Assembly (NCBI GenBank): GCA_031404155.1
Contig: JANNGZ010000353.1
Coordinates: forward strand, 1 to 8,621
Direction: 5' to 3'
DNA length: 8,621 nt
Source: JANNGZ01 sp031404155
Lineage (GTDB): Bacteria; Pseudomonadota; Gammaproteobacteria; Burkholderiales; Burkholderiaceae_C
Below are positions 6,489-8,621 of the stretch, piece after piece. Made by a program: the position numbers and the translations under genes. Below the pieces are notes generated by a model, which worked only from the letters and a program-made list of their open reading frames with translations, searched no databases and was not told where the DNA came from. The stretch's first letter is position 1; each line of letters begins with the position of its first letter.

Positions 6489-7436
6489 TCAGCGTTGGCG
6501 CGCGAGTTTAGGGTCGAGCAGGTCGCGCAGGCCGTCGCCGATCAGGTTCAGGCCGAGCACCGCCAGCGCGATCGCCACGCCGGGGTAGACCGCGAGCATC
6601 GGCGCCTGAAAAAGTTGTGCCTGCGCTTCGTTGAGCATGCGGCCCCAGCTCGGCGCCGGCGGCTGGGTGCCGAGGCCGAGAAAACTCAAGGCCGCTTCGG
6701 CGAGCACCGCCACCGCGAACAGGATCGTGGCCTGCACGATCAGCGCGTTGGCGATGTTCGGCAGCACATGGTCCAGCGTGATGCGCCAGGCGCCCTTGCC
6801 CGCGGCGCGCGCGGCGAGCACATAGTCGCGCGCCCAGACCCCGTTGGCCGAACCCCGCGCCACCCGCGCAAAGACCGGGATGTAGAAGATGCCGATCGCG
6901 ATCACGCTGTTGAACAGGCCGGGGCCGTAGATCGCGGTGAGCATGATCGCCAGCAGCAGCGCCGGGAAGGCGAGCGTGAAGTCCGCGGCGCGCATCACCA
7001 GCTCCTCCACCCAGCCTCGGCGCGCCGAGGCAAGCAGGCCGAGTGCGACGCCGGCGAACAGGCCGATGCCCACCGAGATGAAGCCGACTACGAGCGAGTT
7101 CTGGCTGCCCACCAGCAGCTGCGAGGCGATGTCGCGGCCCAGGCTGTCGGTGCCGAACCAATGCCGCGCGCTCGGCGGCGCGAACTTGTTCGGTATGTCC
7201 AGCTCGGCCGGCGGGTAAGGGCTCCAGAGCAGCGACACCGCGGCACACAGCAGCAGCAGCGCGACCAGCGTGCCGCCGAGCACGAAGCTCTTGTGGCGCA
7301 GCGCGCGCGACGCGAATGAGGGCAATGTCTGGTGCCGGGCCGCCCCAAGCCCCACAGCTCCCCGGTCCACGGAGCGGGCCCCTTCGCGGCCCTGGGGACG
7401 CGCAGCCGCAGGCAAGCCAGGGGCAGGTTCAGACAT
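6489..7436 (-). CDS. DppC/OppC-type ABC transporter permease
   Basis: A 315-residue inner-membrane permease that pairs with the DppB-like protein to form the peptide channel. It shows the DppC pattern: first membrane helix (about 51-71), then HWFGTDSLGRDIASQLLVGS (92-111), four or five further helices, and the EAA cytoplasmic loop DYVLAARAAGKGAWRITLDHVLPN (about 204-227), which docks on an ATPase. It ends with LNLIGDGLRDLLDPKL, typical of the family. The ATG at 7436 overlaps the stop of the DppB-like gene by 8 nt (ATGTCTGA), so translation is probably coupled; no strong Shine-Dalgarno is seen. Residues 3-36 are unlike any permease and come from a GC-rich palindromic segment. If that is an inserted repeat, the ancestral start may have lain nearer residue 40. 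Confidence 0.94.
   Translation of the reverse strand: MSEPAPGLPAAARPQGREGARSVDRGAVGLGAARHQTLPSFASRALRHKSFVLGGTLVALLLLCAAVSLLWSPYPPAELDIPNKFAPPSARHWFGTDSLGRDIASQLLVGSQNSLVVGFISVGIGLFAGVALGLLASARRGWVEELVMRAADFTLAFPALLLAIMLTAIYGPGLFNSVIAIGIFYIPVFARVARGSANGVWARDYVLAARAAGKGAWRITLDHVLPNIANALIVQATILFAVAVLAEAALSFLGLGTQPPAPSWGRMLNEAQAQLFQAPMLAVYPGVAIALAVLGLNLIGDGLRDLLDPKLARQR
7331..7430. repeat. GC-rich palindromic element covering the 5' end of the DppC-like gene
   Basis: This stretch contains several short inverted repeats: GCTCC/GGAGC (7357-7361, 7371-7375), GGGCC/GGCCC (7376-7380, 7388-7392) and an outer CCCCA/TGGGG pair (7343-7347, 7393-7397). Its composition resembles, from memory, dispersed intergenic palindromic repeats of Burkholderiales genomes; I cannot verify that here. 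It supplies about 34 codons of the permease N-terminus. Confidence 0.45.
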
Positions 7437-8403
7437 CGGACGGCTTCAGGCGCGGGTCGACGAATGCGTAGAGCACATCGACGACGAAGTTGACGATCAC
7501 CACGATGGCCGCGAGCAGCATCACCACGTCGCGCACCACCACCAGGTCGCGGTTGGAAATCGCCTGGAAGACCAGGCGCCCGATGCCCGGCAGCACGAAC
7601 ACGTTCTCGACCACGATGGTGCCGGTGATCAGGTTGGCGAACTGCAGGCCCATGATCGTGAGCACCGGGATCATCGCGTTGCGCAGCACATGTTTCCACA
7701 GCACCGCGCGGCGCGAGAGCCCCTTGGCGCGCGCGGTGCGCACATAGTCTTCGCGCATCACTTCGAGCACCGCCGAGCGCGTCACACGCGCCAGGATCGC
7801 GGCCTGCACCGCGGCCAGCGCCATCGCCGGCAGCAGCAGCGCTTTCAGGCCCTGCCAAGCGGCAAGCAGCGCACCTTCTTCGCCGTCGCCGCTCCAGCCC
7901 GGAAAGCCGCCGGCGCTGACCCATTGCAGCTGCACCGCGAACAGCAGGATCAACAAGATCGCGAGCCAGAAGCTGGGCAGCGCCAGGCCCACCTGGCTCG
8001 CGGCCATCACGCCCACATCGGCCAGCGTGTTGTGGCGCGCCGCGGCGTAGATGCCGAGGGCGAGCGCGACCACGATGGTCAGGCCCATGGCGAGCAACGC
8101 CAGCGGCAGCGTGACCTGCAAACGCTCGCCGATCAGCTCGGCGGTGGGGGTGTCGTAGCTCAGGCTCGTGGCGGTGCGGCCCTGCGCCAGGCCGCTCACC
8201 CAGTCGAGGTAGCGCGTCAGCGGCGGGCGGTCGAGGCCGAGCTTTTTTTCCAGCGCGGCGATCGACTCTGGCGTGGCGGTGTCGCCGAGGATCACCTGCG
8301 CCGCGCTGCCGGGCAGCAGCTCGAGCACCCCGAAAACGGCCACCGAGGCCACCAGCAAGGTGGCGATGAAAGTGGCCAGGCGCTTGGCGAGAAAGAGGCT
8401 CAT
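7429..8403 (-). CDS. DppB/OppB-type ABC transporter permease
   Basis: A 324-residue inner-membrane permease, the first gene of the permease half-operon. The N-terminus MSLFLAKRLATFIATLLVAS and first helix (about 9-30), followed by LELLPGSAAQVILG, are characteristic of DppB/OppB. The first periplasmic segment has the family's PESIAALEKKLGLDRP (45-60) and ERLQVTLPLALLA. The EAA loop is DYVRTARAKGLS...WKHVLRNAMIPVLT (219-249), followed by VVENVFVLPGIGRL (264-277) and the terminal FVDPRLKP. The frame stays open to 8589, but the ATG at 8403 is chosen because it has GGAGG 7 nt upstream and matches family N-termini; residues encoded before it are unlike any permease. It overlaps the DppC-like gene by 8 nt. 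Confidence 0.95.
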   Translation of the reverse strand: MSLFLAKRLATFIATLLVASVAVFGVLELLPGSAAQVILGDTATPESIAALEKKLGLDRPPLTRYLDWVSGLAQGRTATSLSYDTPTAELIGERLQVTLPLALLAMGLTIVVALALGIYAAARHNTLADVGVMAASQVGLALPSFWLAILLILLFAVQLQWVSAGGFPGWSGDGEEGALLAAWQGLKALLLPAMALAAVQAAILARVTRSAVLEVMREDYVRTARAKGLSRRAVLWKHVLRNAMIPVLTIMGLQFANLITGTIVVENVFVLPGIGRLVFQAISNRDLVVVRDVVMLLAAIVVIVNFVVDVLYAFVDPRLKPSDV

Positions 8404-8410
8404 CAGGCAA

Positions 8411-8415
8411 CCTCC
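8411..8415 (-). promoter_or_regulatory. Ribosome binding site of the DppB-like permease gene
   Basis: GGAGG on the minus strand, 7 nt before the ATG at 8403. It decides between this start and the open frame reaching 8589. Confidence 0.8.
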
Positions 8416-8452
8416 GCGGTATTCGCCTGGGGAACGGCCCGGCGGCTCATGG

Positions 8453-8468
8453 TTCAGGGGTTCAGGGG
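8453..8468. repeat. Two-copy 8-bp tandem repeat upstream of the DppB-like gene
   Basis: TTCAGGGG occurs twice back to back, lying 50-65 nt upstream of the permease start on the minus strand (there read as CCCCTGAA twice). It may be a chance duplication or part of a regulator site in the 5' region of the permease operon. Confidence 0.4.
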
Positions 8469-8504
8469 TCTGTCGATGCGGCGGGCTCGCGCCGGGCTGC
8501 GAAC

Positions 8505-8510
8505 TATCAT
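8505..8510 (+). promoter_or_regulatory. Possible -10 element for a divergent plus-strand gene
   Basis: TATCAT matches the sigma-70 -10 consensus at five of six bases and lies 28 nt before the ATG at 8539. No good -35 box is visible at the right distance, so this is only suggestive. Confidence 0.3.
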
Positions 8511-8538
8511 GCCCGAAGGCGGCTACGGGAGCTTCGAG

Positions 8539-8621
8539 ATGAACGCGACGAACACGGTCCCCTTCGACAGTACGCAGGGACGCCGGCATCCAGAACGCGG
8601 GGCAGAACTGCTCGGCAGGTC
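8539..8621 (+). CDS. Possible start of an unidentified divergent gene, cut by the window edge
   Basis: An ATG at 8539 is preceded by GGGAG (8527-8531) at 7-nt spacing and by a possible -10 box at 8505. The 27 visible codons stay open to the end of the window and begin MNATNTVPFDSTQGRR. I do not recognise the protein. About three quarters of third positions are G or C, somewhat lower than in the confident genes here, so the call is tentative. If real, it is divergent from the permease operon and shares the 8404-8538 region with it. Confidence 0.4.
   Translation, partial: MNATNTVPFDSTQGRRHPERGAELLGR

Noticed and set aside
8404..8589. A 62-residue N-terminal extension of the DppB-like permease
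   Set aside because: The frame is open, but the encoded residues do not resemble permeases, and the ATG at 8403 has GGAGG at ideal spacing and a typical DppB N-terminus.

Overview
The window is about 70 % GC, with coding regions that strongly prefer G or C in third codon positions. Together with a FimV-type polar/pilus protein and the style of the peptide transporter genes, this points to a betaproteobacterium, probably Burkholderiales of the Comamonadaceae / Rubrivivax-Leptothrix kind. That placement is an inference. I see no rRNA, tRNA, CRISPR array, transposase or phage gene.

Layout from left to right. (1) 1-3039, minus strand: the two ATPase genes (DppD-like then DppF-like, with an ATGA stop/start overlap), followed by a family-5 periplasmic substrate-binding protein that runs off the left edge. 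(2) 3040-3371: a 332-bp divergent intergenic region containing a perfect 11-bp inverted repeat with a 13-nt spacer. (3) 3372-5672, plus strand: a fimV-like gene with signal peptide, FimV N-terminal domain, LysM domain, Ala/Pro-rich linker, one membrane helix and a cytoplasmic TPR-like domain. It ends in an acidic Asp-Leu tail and has no final FimV C-terminal module. (4) 5673-5797: a convergent gap containing a second perfect 11-bp inverted repeat. (5) 5798-8403, minus strand: DppB-like permease, DppC-like permease and a FrnE-type DsbA-family oxidoreductase, tightly packed as one operon. (6) 8404-8621: an upstream region and possibly the first 27 codons of a divergent plus-strand gene that I cannot identify.

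Together the minus-strand genes supply every part of a peptide-class (Dpp/Opp-type) ABC importer: two permeases, two ATPases and one binding protein. The two halves are separated by the oppositely oriented fimV-like gene, so permeases and ATPases/binding protein must be transcribed from different promoters. The FrnE-like thioredoxin-fold protein sits 25 nt behind the second permease gene and is probably co-transcribed with it.

Most of the window is ordinary housekeeping or transport content. The points worth a second look are the split transporter operon, the shortened FimV, the two long perfect inverted repeats flanking the fimV gene (one on each side), a GC-rich palindromic element that appears to encode the first ~35 residues of the DppC-like permease, and an in-frame 15-bp tandem repeat at the end of the DppD-like ATPase. 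I found no convincing evidence of an undescribed multi-gene system.
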